In this document: in pieces, positions 34,432 to 43,028 of the stretch
Position numbering within the stretch: position 1 is the stretch's first letter
How the letters are laid out: the number at the start of each line of letters is the position of its first letter
NCBI GenBank assembly: GCA_910578935.1
Contig: CAJTSM010000007.1
Coordinates: 65,413 to 129,412 of the forward strand
Length of the DNA: 64,000 nt
Reading direction: 5' to 3'
Origin: an uncultured Oscillibacter sp.
GTDB taxonomy: Bacteria > Bacillota > Clostridia > Oscillospirales > Oscillospiraceae
Program-made: the position numbers and the translations under genes
Notes under the pieces: generated by a model
The model's input: the letters and a program-made list of their open reading frames with translations, nothing else
Told to the model about the DNA's origin: nothing
Database searches by the model: none

Positions 34432-35445
34432 ATGGAACTCAACATCTGCCTGGTTGGCTGCGGCATGATTGGCCGGGAACACATCGAGCGCATCCAGAAC
34501 CGCATTCGGGGAGCCAAGGTCGTAGCCGTCTGCGACGTGTTCGAAGAGGGCGTGAAGAAGGGCGCGGAGATCGCCGGCCCGGGCACCAAAACCTACACGG
34601 ACTTCAACGAAGCCATCAACGATCCGGACGTCAACGCGGTGGTGGTCACCACCCCCGGCCAGTTCCACAAGGACCCCGTCCTGGCCGCCATCAAGGCCGG
34701 AAAGCCCGTCTTCTGCGAGAAGCCTCTGGCCAACACCGCCGCCGACTGCAAGGCCGTTGTGGACGCGGAGATGGCCTCCGGCAAGCACTTGGTCCAGATC
34801 GGCTTCATGCGCCGCTATGACCGGGGCTATAACCAGGTGAAAGAGCTGCTGGACTCCGGCAAATTCGGCGCCCCCCTGATCGTGAAGTGCACCCACCGGG
34901 CCGACGGCGTAGCCCCCAGCTACACCACCGCCATGGCCGTAACAGACACAGCCATCCATGAGATCGACTGCCTGCCCTGGCTGGTGAACGACGAGTGGGA
35001 CGAGGTCCAATGCATCCTACCCAAGATCACCAGCAAGGCCCATGAGGGCCTCCGGGACCCCCAGGTCATGATCATGAAGACCAAGGGCGGAATCGTGGTT
35101 ATGCTGGAAGTCAATGTGAACTGCGGCTTCGGCTACGACATCAACTGCGAGGTGGTCTGCGAGAACGGCGTGGTAAACCTTCCCTGCCCGTCCTTCCCCA
35201 CGGTGCGCTATGCGAATCAGGTTTCCACCAAGATCGAGGACAACTGGATCATGCGCTTCATCGACTCCTATGATGTAGAGATTCAGGACTGGGTGGACCA
35301 CGCCCTCAAGGGTGAAACCGGCGGCTCCTCCGCCTGGGATGGGTATGTGGCTTCTATCACCGCCGATGCTTTGGTAAAGTCCCAGACTTCCGGTCAGGCA
35401 GAGAAGGTCGTCACCGGCGGCACCCCCGACTTTTACAAAAAGTAA
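34432..35445 (+). CDS. iolG: Inositol 2-dehydrogenase-type oxidoreductase (Gfo/Idh/MocA)
   Basis: A 337-residue NAD(P)-dependent dehydrogenase. The Rossmann fold opens with CLVGCGMIGREH (GxGxxG at 9-14) and includes the catalytic-lysine motif FCEKPLANT; the C-terminal domain shows GFMRRYDRGY and IHEIDCLPWL with the catalytic Asp/His context of inositol dehydrogenases. It would oxidise myo-inositol or a related cyclitol to the 2-keto compound. GGGAGGAAC precedes the ATG. The next three genes are iolH-, iolI/E- and iolB-like, which supports the assignment. Confidence 0.88.
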   Translation: MELNICLVGCGMIGREHIERIQNRIRGAKVVAVCDVFEEGVKKGAEIAGPGTKTYTDFNEAINDPDVNAVVVTTPGQFHKDPVLAAIKAGKPVFCEKPLANTAADCKAVVDAEMASGKHLVQIGFMRRYDRGYNQVKELLDSGKFGAPLIVKCTHRADGVAPSYTTAMAVTDTAIHEIDCLPWLVNDEWDEVQCILPKITSKAHEGLRDPQVMIMKTKGGIVVMLEVNVNCGFGYDINCEVVCENGVVNLPCPSFPTVRYANQVSTKIEDNWIMRFIDSYDVEIQDWVDHALKGETGGSSAWDGYVASITADALVKSQTSGQAEKVVTGGTPDFYKK

Positions 35446-35487
35446 CATTCTCTTTTACATATTACAATTTGGAAAGGAGCGCCCAGC

Positions 35488-36408
35488 ATGAAAATCGCAT
35501 TTGATGTCGATGTATTAGCCAAACAGATGCCCATCAAGGACTATGTCCGCAAGGTAGCAGATTGGGGTTACAAGTACATTGAGCAGTCTCCACACCCCCG
35601 CATCAATCCCTTCTACAAGCACCCTTTGTTCTCCAGGGAATGTGAGGAAGAGTACCGCAAGGCCCTGAAAGAAACCGGTGTGGAAATTTCCAGCTTCATC
35701 GTGGTCTACCGCTGGTCCGGCCCCACCGAGGAACAGCGCCAGCACGCTGTGGCCAACTGGAAACGGATGATTCAGATCGCCGTGGACATGGGCGTCCCCG
35801 TCATCAACACGGAGTTCTCCGGCGACCCCAACCAACAGGAGATCTGCAACGGCATGTTCTTCCGCTCCCTGGAAGAACTGCTCCCCATCATCGAGCGGGA
35901 AGGCCTTCGGGTAGAGATCCAGTCCCACCCCTACGATTTTTGTGAGCTGAACGATGAAACCTGTGATATTGTCAAATCCTTCCGTTCTAAAAACCTGGGC
36001 TACGTCTACTCCGCCTCCCACGGCTTTTTCTACGACCAGGGCAAGGGCGACGTGCGGCATATGCTGAAGTACGCCGGGGATGAGCTGACCCACGTCCTTC
36101 TCGCCGACACCTGGAACCAGACGAAAGATTGCCGGTATATCCTCAACCCGCCCTGGCTAAACCAGCGGGGCCGTGCGGATGTGACCATCCACCAGCACAC
36201 CGCCATGGGCGAGGGCGAGGTGGACTTCGACGGCATCTTTGAAACCCTGCGGGAGATGGACTTTGTCAATAAACAGCTGAAACCCGATGCCCCCAAGGCG
36301 GGCGGAGACAACATCATCTGCGTGAGCTATTTCGGCTTCCCGGAGAAGATGGACAAACAAGCCCCCGAGGCCTTGGAACGCATTCAAAATGAACTGCTGC
36401 GCAAGTAA
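35488..36408 (+). CDS. TIM-barrel sugar isomerase/epimerase (IolH-like)
   Basis: A 306-residue AP-endonuclease-2-type TIM-barrel protein. The opening MKIAFDVDVLAKQMP resembles IolH proteins of inositol clusters. Metal-ligand regions of the superfamily are visible: VEIQSHPYDF, VLLADTWNQ and a late GEGEVDFDGIF. The biochemical role of IolH is not well established; isomerisation of a keto-inositol intermediate is plausible. GGAAAGGAG precedes the ATG; it lies 42 bases after iolG. Confidence 0.82.
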   Translation: MKIAFDVDVLAKQMPIKDYVRKVADWGYKYIEQSPHPRINPFYKHPLFSRECEEEYRKALKETGVEISSFIVVYRWSGPTEEQRQHAVANWKRMIQIAVDMGVPVINTEFSGDPNQQEICNGMFFRSLEELLPIIEREGLRVEIQSHPYDFCELNDETCDIVKSFRSKNLGYVYSASHGFFYDQGKGDVRHMLKYAGDELTHVLLADTWNQTKDCRYILNPPWLNQRGRADVTIHQHTAMGEGEVDFDGIFETLREMDFVNKQLKPDAPKAGGDNIICVSYFGFPEKMDKQAPEALERIQNELLRK

Positions 36409-36441
36409 GGCAGAAACCTGCTTTACATACTTCTTTTCCCC

Positions 36442-36479
36442 TGCGAGACGCCTGATCGGAAACGACTGGGCGTCTCGCA
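36442..36479 (+). other. Intra-operon stem-loop
   Basis: TGCGAGACGCC and its exact complement form an 11-bp stem with a 16-base loop between the two TIM-barrel genes. There is no T-run, so it is probably an mRNA-processing or stability element. Confidence 0.5.
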
Positions 36480-36541
36480 CACTTGAAAAACGACGCCGGT
36501 TCATATTGTGTATCAATTAAGATAATAAGGAGAGCACCGCC

Positions 36542-37402
36542 ATGAAAATTGGATTTAATGAAGGCTGCAACCGTTTCTGCGAAAATCACTCCGTGCTGGA
36601 GGACCTGGCCCTATGCGAGAAGTACGGCTTTGACTATATCGACGTCCAGTCCGAGTGCCTGGACCGGGAGCTGGCCGCCGGGAAATACACCTTGGAAGAG
36701 CTTGGAGAGTTTTTCAGGAGCCACAAGCTGAAAATGCTGTCCTACAACGCCCTGGTTTTCTTTAATATGAAACAAACCCAAGCGGAGAAGGACGCTGTCA
36801 TGGCTCAGCTGGACGAGATCATCCGCCGCTGCCGGATTTTGGACTGCAAGATGATCGTTGTCGTGCCCTCCATGGATCTGACGGTTCACGCCACTGTGGA
36901 CGAAATCAAGTCCGACGCCGTGGCGGTCCTCAAAGAAATGGTCAAGAAGGTAGAGCCTTACGGCATCAAGCTGTCCCTGGAATTCTGCGGCGCACCCACC
37001 ATGTCCATCAACCGCTTTGAATACGCTTACGCCATTGTGGAAGAGGTGAATTCTCCTCTGGTGGGCGTGACTCTGGACCAATTCCACTTCAACGCCATGG
37101 CCTCCGGCTGGGACGCCCTGGAGAAGGCTGACGGGAAGAAAATCTTTGTCTGGCACCTGAACGGCACAGAAAACATGCCCTGCGGCGCGGCCTATAACAA
37201 TGACGAAAAACGCCTCTGGCCCGGCGAGAGCGGCGACTGCCTGGACCACAAGCGCTTTGCCGATACATTGAAGAAGATTGGCTTCGACGGGGATGTCTGC
37301 ACCATCGAGGTCTTCCGGCCCGACTACTACAAGCTCTCCAGTGAGGAGAACATCAAAAAAGCCGCCGAGGTCACCCGGACCCATGTGGAAAAATACTGGT
37401 AA
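36542..37402 (+). CDS. TIM-barrel sugar isomerase/epimerase (IolI/IolE-like)
   Basis: A 286-residue xylose-isomerase-like TIM barrel. Strand and metal motifs include LAL-CEKYGFDYIDVQSECL, KMIVVVPSMDLT, LSLEFCGAP (metal Glu), VGVTLDQFHF (metal Asp and His) and VWHLNGTENMP. This pattern fits inosose isomerase or dehydratase homologues, acting after IolG. AAGGAGAGC lies before the ATG. The two candidates (IolI isomerase, IolE dehydratase) cannot be separated by eye. Confidence 0.83.
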   Translation: MKIGFNEGCNRFCENHSVLEDLALCEKYGFDYIDVQSECLDRELAAGKYTLEELGEFFRSHKLKMLSYNALVFFNMKQTQAEKDAVMAQLDEIIRRCRILDCKMIVVVPSMDLTVHATVDEIKSDAVAVLKEMVKKVEPYGIKLSLEFCGAPTMSINRFEYAYAIVEEVNSPLVGVTLDQFHFNAMASGWDALEKADGKKIFVWHLNGTENMPCGAAYNNDEKRLWPGESGDCLDHKRFADTLKKIGFDGDVCTIEVFRPDYYKLSSEENIKKAAEVTRTHVEKYW

Positions 37403-37436
37403 AATATTATATCACGCAAAGCCATTCAAACGGTCC

Positions 37437-37640
37437 TGGCATTGCCCGGGGCTTAGGCTGTCAAAAGATTTTTCCCGACAGCCCAAGTAAGTTTTCAGAA
37501 CCCGTGGTAAGTTCTGAAAACTTATCCGTGAAAGCGAAAGGAACCCCTCCTGGGTCCTCTCGCAACTCTCTTCCTTCCCGTTGACCGGTTCTTTACCACT
37601 TTCTCAACACGCTGGGCCCCGGCATTGCCGGGGCTTTCAG
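37437..37640. repeat. Hairpin-bounded intergenic repeat, copy 2
   Basis: It shares module order with copy 1: GCATTGCCCGGGGC, a GGCTGTCAAAAG...GACAGCCC hairpin, a TTTTCAGAAC...GTTCTGAAAA hairpin, AGGAACCCCTCCTGGGTCCT, CTTCCTTCCCGT and a closing GCCCCGGCATTGCCGGGGC hairpin. It lies between the TIM-barrel gene and the iolB-like gene. Confidence 0.55.
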
Positions 37641-37672
37641 CGTAATTTGAACTGAAGAAAAGGAGTATGATT

Positions 37673-38458
37673 ATGAGCAAGGTATTCGGTGATCCCAAGT
37701 TCGACGAACACGGCGAGATGGTCCTCACCACTTACAACGGCGACTATGCCGCCATGCTGATGGACATCCGGGTCTACAGAATAAAAGCCGGAGAAACCCG
37801 GACATTCTGCCGGTTTGGGGAAGAAATCGCCGTACTGCTCCTCAGCGGCAAGGTAACGTTCACCTGGGAAACCCAGCGTGCCGAAGCCTCCCGCCGGAAC
37901 GTTTTTACCGAGGGCCCCTGGTGCGTTCACGCCTCCGGCGGCGTGGAAATCGCCGTCACTGCGGAAACGGGTACGGAAATTCTGGTCCAGTGCACGAAGA
38001 ATGAGAAGAGTTTCTCCAGCCGCCTTTACCGCCCGGAGGACGCTCCCTGGAAATACTCCTGCGTGGGCAAGTTCGGCAACGTGGCCAAGCGGCGGGTCAA
38101 CACAATTTTTGACCACGACATCTGTCCGGATTCCAACATGGTCCTGGGGGAAGTGCTGAACGACCGGGGCAACTGGTCCGGATATCTGCCCCACCAGCAC
38201 CCTCAGCCGGAAACCTATTTCTTCCTCTTCGACCGGCCCGAGGGTTTTGGGGCCAGCTTTGTAGGAGACAAGGTTTTCAAGAGCGTGGATCACAGTTTCT
38301 CCGCCATCCCCGGCGGGGCGCTCCATCCTCAAGCCGTAGCCCCGGGTTTTCAGATGTACACCACTTGGATGATTCGCCACCTGGACGGGAATCCTTGGCT
38401 TCAAACCGACCGTTGTGAGGACGAGCGCTATACCTGGCTGCACGACGCGGAATGTTAA
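37673..38458 (+). CDS. 5-deoxy-glucuronate isomerase-like protein (IolB family)
   Basis: A 261-residue double-cupin protein. The second half contains the metal motif YLPHQHPQPETYFFLF (His-x-His...Glu) and a late His in GGALHPQAV, which match IolB, the isomerase that makes 2-deoxy-5-keto-gluconate in inositol breakdown. The ATG at 37673 is 7 bases after AAAAGGAG; an ATG at 37667 is too close. The kinase, aldolase and trione hydrolase of the pathway are not next to it. Confidence 0.8.
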   Translation: MSKVFGDPKFDEHGEMVLTTYNGDYAAMLMDIRVYRIKAGETRTFCRFGEEIAVLLLSGKVTFTWETQRAEASRRNVFTEGPWCVHASGGVEIAVTAETGTEILVQCTKNEKSFSSRLYRPEDAPWKYSCVGKFGNVAKRRVNTIFDHDICPDSNMVLGEVLNDRGNWSGYLPHQHPQPETYFFLFDRPEGFGASFVGDKVFKSVDHSFSAIPGGALHPQAVAPGFQMYTTWMIRHLDGNPWLQTDRCEDERYTWLHDAEC

Positions 38459-38548
38459 GGAACCGCCGTCACAGCGGAGAAATCCATTCTTTTCCGGCTG
38501 TTTCAAATCAGTGCGGCTGCCAGCAGGGCACCCTCTGGCGGCCGGTGC

Positions 38549-38587
38549 AAAAAAGCTCCGTATTCTTGACGAATACGGAGCTTTTTT
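38549..38587. terminator. Bidirectional terminator after the iol genes
   Basis: AAAAAAGCTCCGTATTC-TTGAC-GAATACGGAGCTTTTTT is a 17-bp stem with A- and T-runs on both sides. Confidence 0.93.
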
Positions 38588-38703
38588 CTGCTTATTCCAC
38601 TTTTGGGCGGCAAGGCCGTTCCTTTTTTTGATGCTTTCTTTACACGATCAACCTTCCTGGAACGCTTAAGCGGCAGACGCAGCAAGAGAAACTTATGAAA
38701 CAA

Positions 38704-38716
38704 ACACGAAACGTGT
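38704..38716. promoter_or_regulatory. Candidate LacI-type operator
   Basis: ACACG-AAA-CGTGT is a perfect inverted repeat 10 bases upstream of the -35 of the LacI/ABC operon, suggesting autoregulation by the downstream LacI protein. Confidence 0.5.
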
Positions 38717-38725
38717 GAAACAAGG

Positions 38726-38754
38726 TTGACTTGAAAAGTAAGATTTAGTATCCT
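38726..38754 (+). promoter_or_regulatory. Promoter of the LacI-ABC-GH4 operon
   Basis: TTGACT (38726-38731), 17 bases and TATCCT (38749-38754), about 90 bases before the LacI ATG. Confidence 0.7.
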
Positions 38755-38843
38755 GAAAATAACAAAAAACTGTTTTAAAACTGTTAAAAATTATTGAAAT
38801 CACACAAAATATCTAATCAATCAGCAAAGGAGGGCAACCAGGC

Positions 38844-39842
38844 ATGGGCGCTACTGTTCGTGATGTCGCAAAACTGGCGTGTGTCTCTCCGGCGACTGTT
38901 TCACGATATTTTTCCGGGAGCACTGTGGTAGGCTCTGAACTTTCTAAAAAAATTGAGGAGGCTGCAAATCATCTGGGATATGTTCCCTCCAGAACCGCAA
39001 AGCGCAATCAGGGCGTCATTGCCGTGCTCCTCCCCCACCTTCAGCTGGGATATTTCAGTGAGGTACTGAAGGAAATTATTGACCAGATGCCCAAATACAA
39101 ATGCAAGGTTCTGATTCTGCCCACCACACCGGGGGACGACAGCTACAAAAGTTTTTTCAAGGACCTGTATATCCACGGCGTCATTTATCTGGATGAGGAT
39201 GTGGACAGAGATATGCTCCGGTACATCCGGGCAAAAAACATCCGGCTTATTATGCTGGGCGGCTCCGCGGATGAAAACCGGTGCAACTGCGTGCATATCA
39301 ACGATATGGCCGCGGCTTACGAGGGGATGAAATACCTTTTGTCGCTGAATCACCGGGACATTCTGCTTCTTGCAGACTACACGCACCATTTCAGCTCCGG
39401 CGCTCAGCGCCTGCTGGGCTGCCAACAGGCCCTCAAGGAATATAACCTGCCTTATGATGAAGAGAAAATCGTAGAATTTGGGGCGCTGACCTATGAAGGC
39501 GGCTACCGTTCCATGCGAAAGGCCCTGAAGAAAGGCAAATCCTGCACCGCGGTTTTCGCATTCAGCGACGAAACCGCCATCGGCGCCATATCGGCTTTAG
39601 CTGAAAATGGTCTTCGGGTGCCGGAAGACGTTTCTGTACTGGGTTTTGACGGAATCGCCATTTCCCAAAAAATCGTTCCCAAACTCACAACAATTTACCA
39701 GCCCATCGACAAAATGGTGGAATGGACGCTGAACACCCTGTGCAGCGCCGACGAACGGGCACAGGTAGAAAATATGGAATACACGCTTCCCTACAAGCTG
39801 CTGGAGCGGGGAACATGTATCAGGTGGGAGGAAAAATCATGA
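38844..39842 (+). CDS. LacI-family transcriptional regulator (sugar operon)
   Basis: A 332-residue repressor with the classical LacI helix-turn-helix (VRDVAKLACVSPATVSRYFS), hinge (ANHLGYVPSRTA) and a sugar-binding C-terminal domain (HGVIYLDEDVDR, CNCVHINDMAAAYEG, VFAFSDETAIGAI, VSVLGFDGIAI). GGAGGGCAACC precedes the ATG. It is the first gene of the operon and overlaps the permease start by 4 bases (ATGA), so regulator and transporter are co-transcribed. Confidence 0.95.
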   Translation: MGATVRDVAKLACVSPATVSRYFSGSTVVGSELSKKIEEAANHLGYVPSRTAKRNQGVIAVLLPHLQLGYFSEVLKEIIDQMPKYKCKVLILPTTPGDDSYKSFFKDLYIHGVIYLDEDVDRDMLRYIRAKNIRLIMLGGSADENRCNCVHINDMAAAYEGMKYLLSLNHRDILLLADYTHHFSSGAQRLLGCQQALKEYNLPYDEEKIVEFGALTYEGGYRSMRKALKKGKSCTAVFAFSDETAIGAISALAENGLRVPEDVSVLGFDGIAISQKIVPKLTTIYQPIDKMVEWTLNTLCSADERAQVENMEYTLPYKLLERGTCIRWEEKS

Positions 39843-40669
39843 GAAAAAAACCTTCGTTCTGGAGAGTACTGCGCTTTTTGTTCCTGGGCTTCTTTGTGCT
39901 GATTTCAATCGGTCCCTTGGTTTGGATTGTCATGTCTTCGTTCAAGTCAAACCGCGAGATTCTGTCGTCGGCGTTTTCACTGCCCACCTCTCTTGATCCA
40001 ATCGGCTATATCACGGCATTGGAAATGGCCCCGATTTTCACTTTCTACAAAAACAGCGTCATCATCTCCGCGCTGAGCACACTGCTGAATGTCGTGGCGG
40101 TGTCTATGGCGGCATATGTTCTGGCCCGGCACAAATTCAAGGGCAATACGTTCATCCTCCTGATGCTGTCCATGTCCATGCTGATTCCCACCGCGTCGCT
40201 GCTGATGCCCATCTATAAAATTATGACAACGCTGGGTCTGTTCAACACACGGCTGTGTTTGATCCTGGTATATGCGGCCCTGGGCCTCCCCACCTCACTG
40301 TTCATATTCCGAAGTTATTTTCAAGGAATTCCAAAAGAGCTGGAAGAGGCCGCCTACATAGACGGCGCGGGCTTTTTCCGCACCTTCTTCACAATCGTAT
40401 TCCCCCTGGCAAAGCCCGGGCTGGCCACCGGTGCGATCCTTCAATTTCTAACCAGTTGGAACGAGTTCATGTTTGCCCTGATCTTAACCTCCAGTACAGA
40501 GGTACGGACGCTGCCGCTGGCGCTGAACTACTTTACCTCCCAGTTCTCGTTTAACTTCACCGCCATGTTCGCGGCTCTGACTATGGTCATCCTGCCCAGC
40601 GTCGTGGTCTATGTCCTCTTGCAGGAGCAGATTACCAGCAGCATGGTAGACGGCGCAATCAAAGGATAA
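39839..40669 (+). CDS. Sugar ABC transporter permease (MalG-type)
   Basis: A 276-residue integral membrane protein with six predicted helices, starting LGFFVLISIGPLVWIVMSSF. The EAA loop reads ELEEAAYIDGAGFFRTFF followed by IVFPLAKPG. GGGAGG lies 7 bases before the ATG, which overlaps the LacI stop. It precedes the binding protein and the second permease, an unusual G-E-F order. No ATPase gene is in the operon. Confidence 0.94.
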   Translation: MRKKPSFWRVLRFLFLGFFVLISIGPLVWIVMSSFKSNREILSSAFSLPTSLDPIGYITALEMAPIFTFYKNSVIISALSTLLNVVAVSMAAYVLARHKFKGNTFILLMLSMSMLIPTASLLMPIYKIMTTLGLFNTRLCLILVYAALGLPTSLFIFRSYFQGIPKELEEAAYIDGAGFFRTFFTIVFPLAKPGLATGAILQFLTSWNEFMFALILTSSTEVRTLPLALNYFTSQFSFNFTAMFAALTMVILPSVVVYVLLQEQITSSMVDGAIKG

Positions 40670-40749
40670 TTTCCGTAAACATGCCGGTTTTCCGGCCGGC
40701 ATTATAATAAAACTTCCACGGGAAATCACAAAACTTTTAAGGAGGAACA

Positions 40750-42021
40750 ATGATGAAGAAGTTATTGGCAGTGGCCCTGGCGGGCATGATGATGCTGGGT
40801 GTGCTGGCCGGCTGCGGAGGCGGGCAGGAGAAGGCCGCTTCCGGCGGCAGCGTAGTGGAAATCAATTTCCCCACCCACTGGGTCGGCATCAGCGTCACCG
40901 CCCCCTGGTTCCAGGAGCGGCTGTCCGCGTTCAACGAGCAGTACGGCGACAAAATCAAGGTCACTGTGGAAGAAATTGCCGGCGACCAGAACTACGTTGA
41001 TAAAATGAAAGTTCTGTACAGCTCCAAGTCCCTGCCCGACGCAATCAGCACCGGCGGCTACAATCTGATCGACTCTATGAAAGACCAGCTGGTGGATCTG
41101 ACCGACTACATGGATGACGAGTGGCGCTCCCGCGCCAGCGACATTTGCTGGGACGTCAACTCCCGGGACGGCAAAATCTATGGCATCCCCTACACCAGAC
41201 AGGTGATCGGCTACTTCTACAATAAAGACCTGTTCACGAAGGCCGGTATCGACAAACCCGCCGAAACCTGGGACGAGTTTTTCAGCCAGTGCGACAAGCT
41301 GCTGGCCGCCGGCATTACGCCGCTGTCCATGGATACCGCCGATTCCGGCTGGGTCACCTCTTTGATGCTGGGCGCCATGATCGGCCAGACCGAGGCGGGA
41401 GAGGCCTTCATGAATACCAATCTGCCCACTGATTACAACACCCCCGAGTTTATCGAAGCCGCCGGCAACATCCAGAAGATGTTCCAAAAGTACACCACGC
41501 CCGACGCCGTAGGCGGCGCGTATGAGAACGCGGCCAGCAACTTCTTTATGGAGGAAACCGCCATTATCGCCAACGGCCCCTGGATGGTCAGCGATTTCTA
41601 TGATACCTCCCTGGTAGAAGACGGCTTTGCCGACAAAATCGGCACCGCCATGTACCCCGGCGGCGTCATGTACAACAGCGGCAAAATCGGTTTCAACATT
41701 GCTTCCAAAGATGAAAAGACACTGGAGGCTACCCTGACCTTTGTCAAGTTCCTGACCAGCGAGGAAAGCCAGCTGAAGATGTTGGAGATGACCGGCGACA
41801 CTCCCGCCGCCGAGGGTCTTGCTTCCGACGCCGTAAAACCCCTGGTCAATGAGGTCATGGCCAACGGAGACGCGGCTTCCCGCTGCATCAACGACTTCCA
41901 GAGCCTGTGGTACGCCAATGTCATAGATGAGATCAGCGTGCAGTACCCCCTGCTGGCCCGTGGCCAGATTACGCCCGAGCAGTTCGCACAGGCGCTGACC
42001 GACGCTGCCGCAAAGAACTGA
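40750..42021 (+). CDS. Sugar ABC transporter substrate-binding lipoprotein
   Basis: A 423-residue family-1 extracellular binding protein. The N-terminus is a lipoprotein signal with lipobox LAGC. Typical landmarks are DAISTGGYNLIDSM, GKIYGIPYTRQVIGYFYNKDLF, GITPLSMDTADSGW, a FFMEETAIIANGPWMVSDF stretch and a C-terminal FVKFLTSEESQLKML. It captures an oligosaccharide or glycoside outside the membrane for the flanking permeases. TTAAGGAGG precedes the ATG. Confidence 0.95.
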   Translation: MMKKLLAVALAGMMMLGVLAGCGGGQEKAASGGSVVEINFPTHWVGISVTAPWFQERLSAFNEQYGDKIKVTVEEIAGDQNYVDKMKVLYSSKSLPDAISTGGYNLIDSMKDQLVDLTDYMDDEWRSRASDICWDVNSRDGKIYGIPYTRQVIGYFYNKDLFTKAGIDKPAETWDEFFSQCDKLLAAGITPLSMDTADSGWVTSLMLGAMIGQTEAGEAFMNTNLPTDYNTPEFIEAAGNIQKMFQKYTTPDAVGGAYENAASNFFMEETAIIANGPWMVSDFYDTSLVEDGFADKIGTAMYPGGVMYNSGKIGFNIASKDEKTLEATLTFVKFLTSEESQLKMLEMTGDTPAAEGLASDAVKPLVNEVMANGDAASRCINDFQSLWYANVIDEISVQYPLLARGQITPEQFAQALTDAAAKN

Positions 42022-42050
42022 TTTCCCCGCGCTTACTTCACCATATGCTT

Positions 42051-42082
42051 CCCGGGGCATGCCTGGAAGGGTGTGCCCCGGG
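42051..42082 (+). other. Stem-loop after the binding-protein gene
   Basis: CCCGGGGCA and TGCCCCGGG form a 9-bp stem with a 14-base loop but no T-run. Such hairpins commonly stabilise the binding-protein message relative to the permease. Confidence 0.6.
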
Positions 42083-42131
42083 CGCCCAAGGACAGCCGTT
42101 CCGTTGGGCCGCGGAAATGGAGAGACAGGAT

Positions 42132-43004
42132 ATGCAAGTTAAAAAATGGAACATCGCGCTCTTTTTACTCCCGTGCCTTCTTCTCTTCGCCCTGATTTAC
42201 CTGATCCCCCTGCTGATGGTAATCGGGAGCTCCTTTTTTGAGTGGAAGGCGGGCGGCGTGTTTCGGTTTGTCGGCCTTGACAACTACATAAACGCCTTCC
42301 TGCACGACAGCCGAATGATGACCGCCCTGCGAAACACAGCGATCTGGGTAGTTTTGCAGTCTGTCGTCCATGTTGGAATTGGCACTATTATTGCCTTTAT
42401 GCTCGCCAGGAAACTGCGCGGCTGGAAGATTCTGCGGACTATTTATATGATCCCGAACGTCGTCTCTACGGCGGCCCTGGGCGTCATCTTCCTGAATGTC
42501 TTTAGTCCGAAATACGGTTTGATCAACTCCATGATCAGCCAGGTCACCGGGCTCACCTTCCAAAAAAACTGGTTTTTTGAGGAGGGTTCCGCCTTCCTGA
42601 CCGTCACATGGAGCTGGCTGCTGTACACCGGAATGATTATCATCGTGGTTCTGGCCGGGGTCTTAGCCATTCCGGAAGACATGATCGAAGCGGCAAGAAT
42701 CGACGGCGCCACCGAGATGGCGATCAACTTCAAGGTCCGCCTGCCTATGATCCGCACTGTGCTGGGCACCAGCGTGATTTTGGCTGCGACCAGCATGCTG
42801 CGCGAGTTTGAGCTAATTTACCTGACCACAAACGGCGGTCCTGGGGACCTTACGCTGAACCTTCCGCTGTACCTCTATAAAACTTCTATGACGGACAACA
42901 ATTACGGTTACGCAAATATGATGGGCGTGGTCCTAATTGTTGCAGGCATTGTGGTGGTCCAGGCAATCAATAAGCTGTTCCGAATGGGCGATTCGGATTA
43001 TTAA
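42132..43004 (+). CDS. Sugar ABC transporter permease (MalF-type)
   Basis: A 290-residue membrane protein with about six helices (NIALFLLPCLLLFALIYLIP at the start). The EAA loop is DMIEAARIDGATEMAINFKVRLPMI (split here only by reading), followed by a LTTNGGPGDLT segment typical of the F-type permease. The ATG at 42132 follows an AGGAT site. It pairs with the MalG-type permease two genes upstream. Confidence 0.93.
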   Translation: MQVKKWNIALFLLPCLLLFALIYLIPLLMVIGSSFFEWKAGGVFRFVGLDNYINAFLHDSRMMTALRNTAIWVVLQSVVHVGIGTIIAFMLARKLRGWKILRTIYMIPNVVSTAALGVIFLNVFSPKYGLINSMISQVTGLTFQKNWFFEEGSAFLTVTWSWLLYTGMIIIVVLAGVLAIPEDMIEAARIDGATEMAINFKVRLPMIRTVLGTSVILAATSMLREFELIYLTTNGGPGDLTLNLPLYLYKTSMTDNNYGYANMMGVVLIVAGIVVVQAINKLFRMGDSDY

Positions 43005-43028
43005 TCATGAGAAAGGCGGAGAGTTCCG

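Noticed and set aside
40762..42060. 432-codon open frame antisense to the sugar-binding lipoprotein
   Set aside because: Shadow of a gene with an unmistakable lipobox and family motifs.
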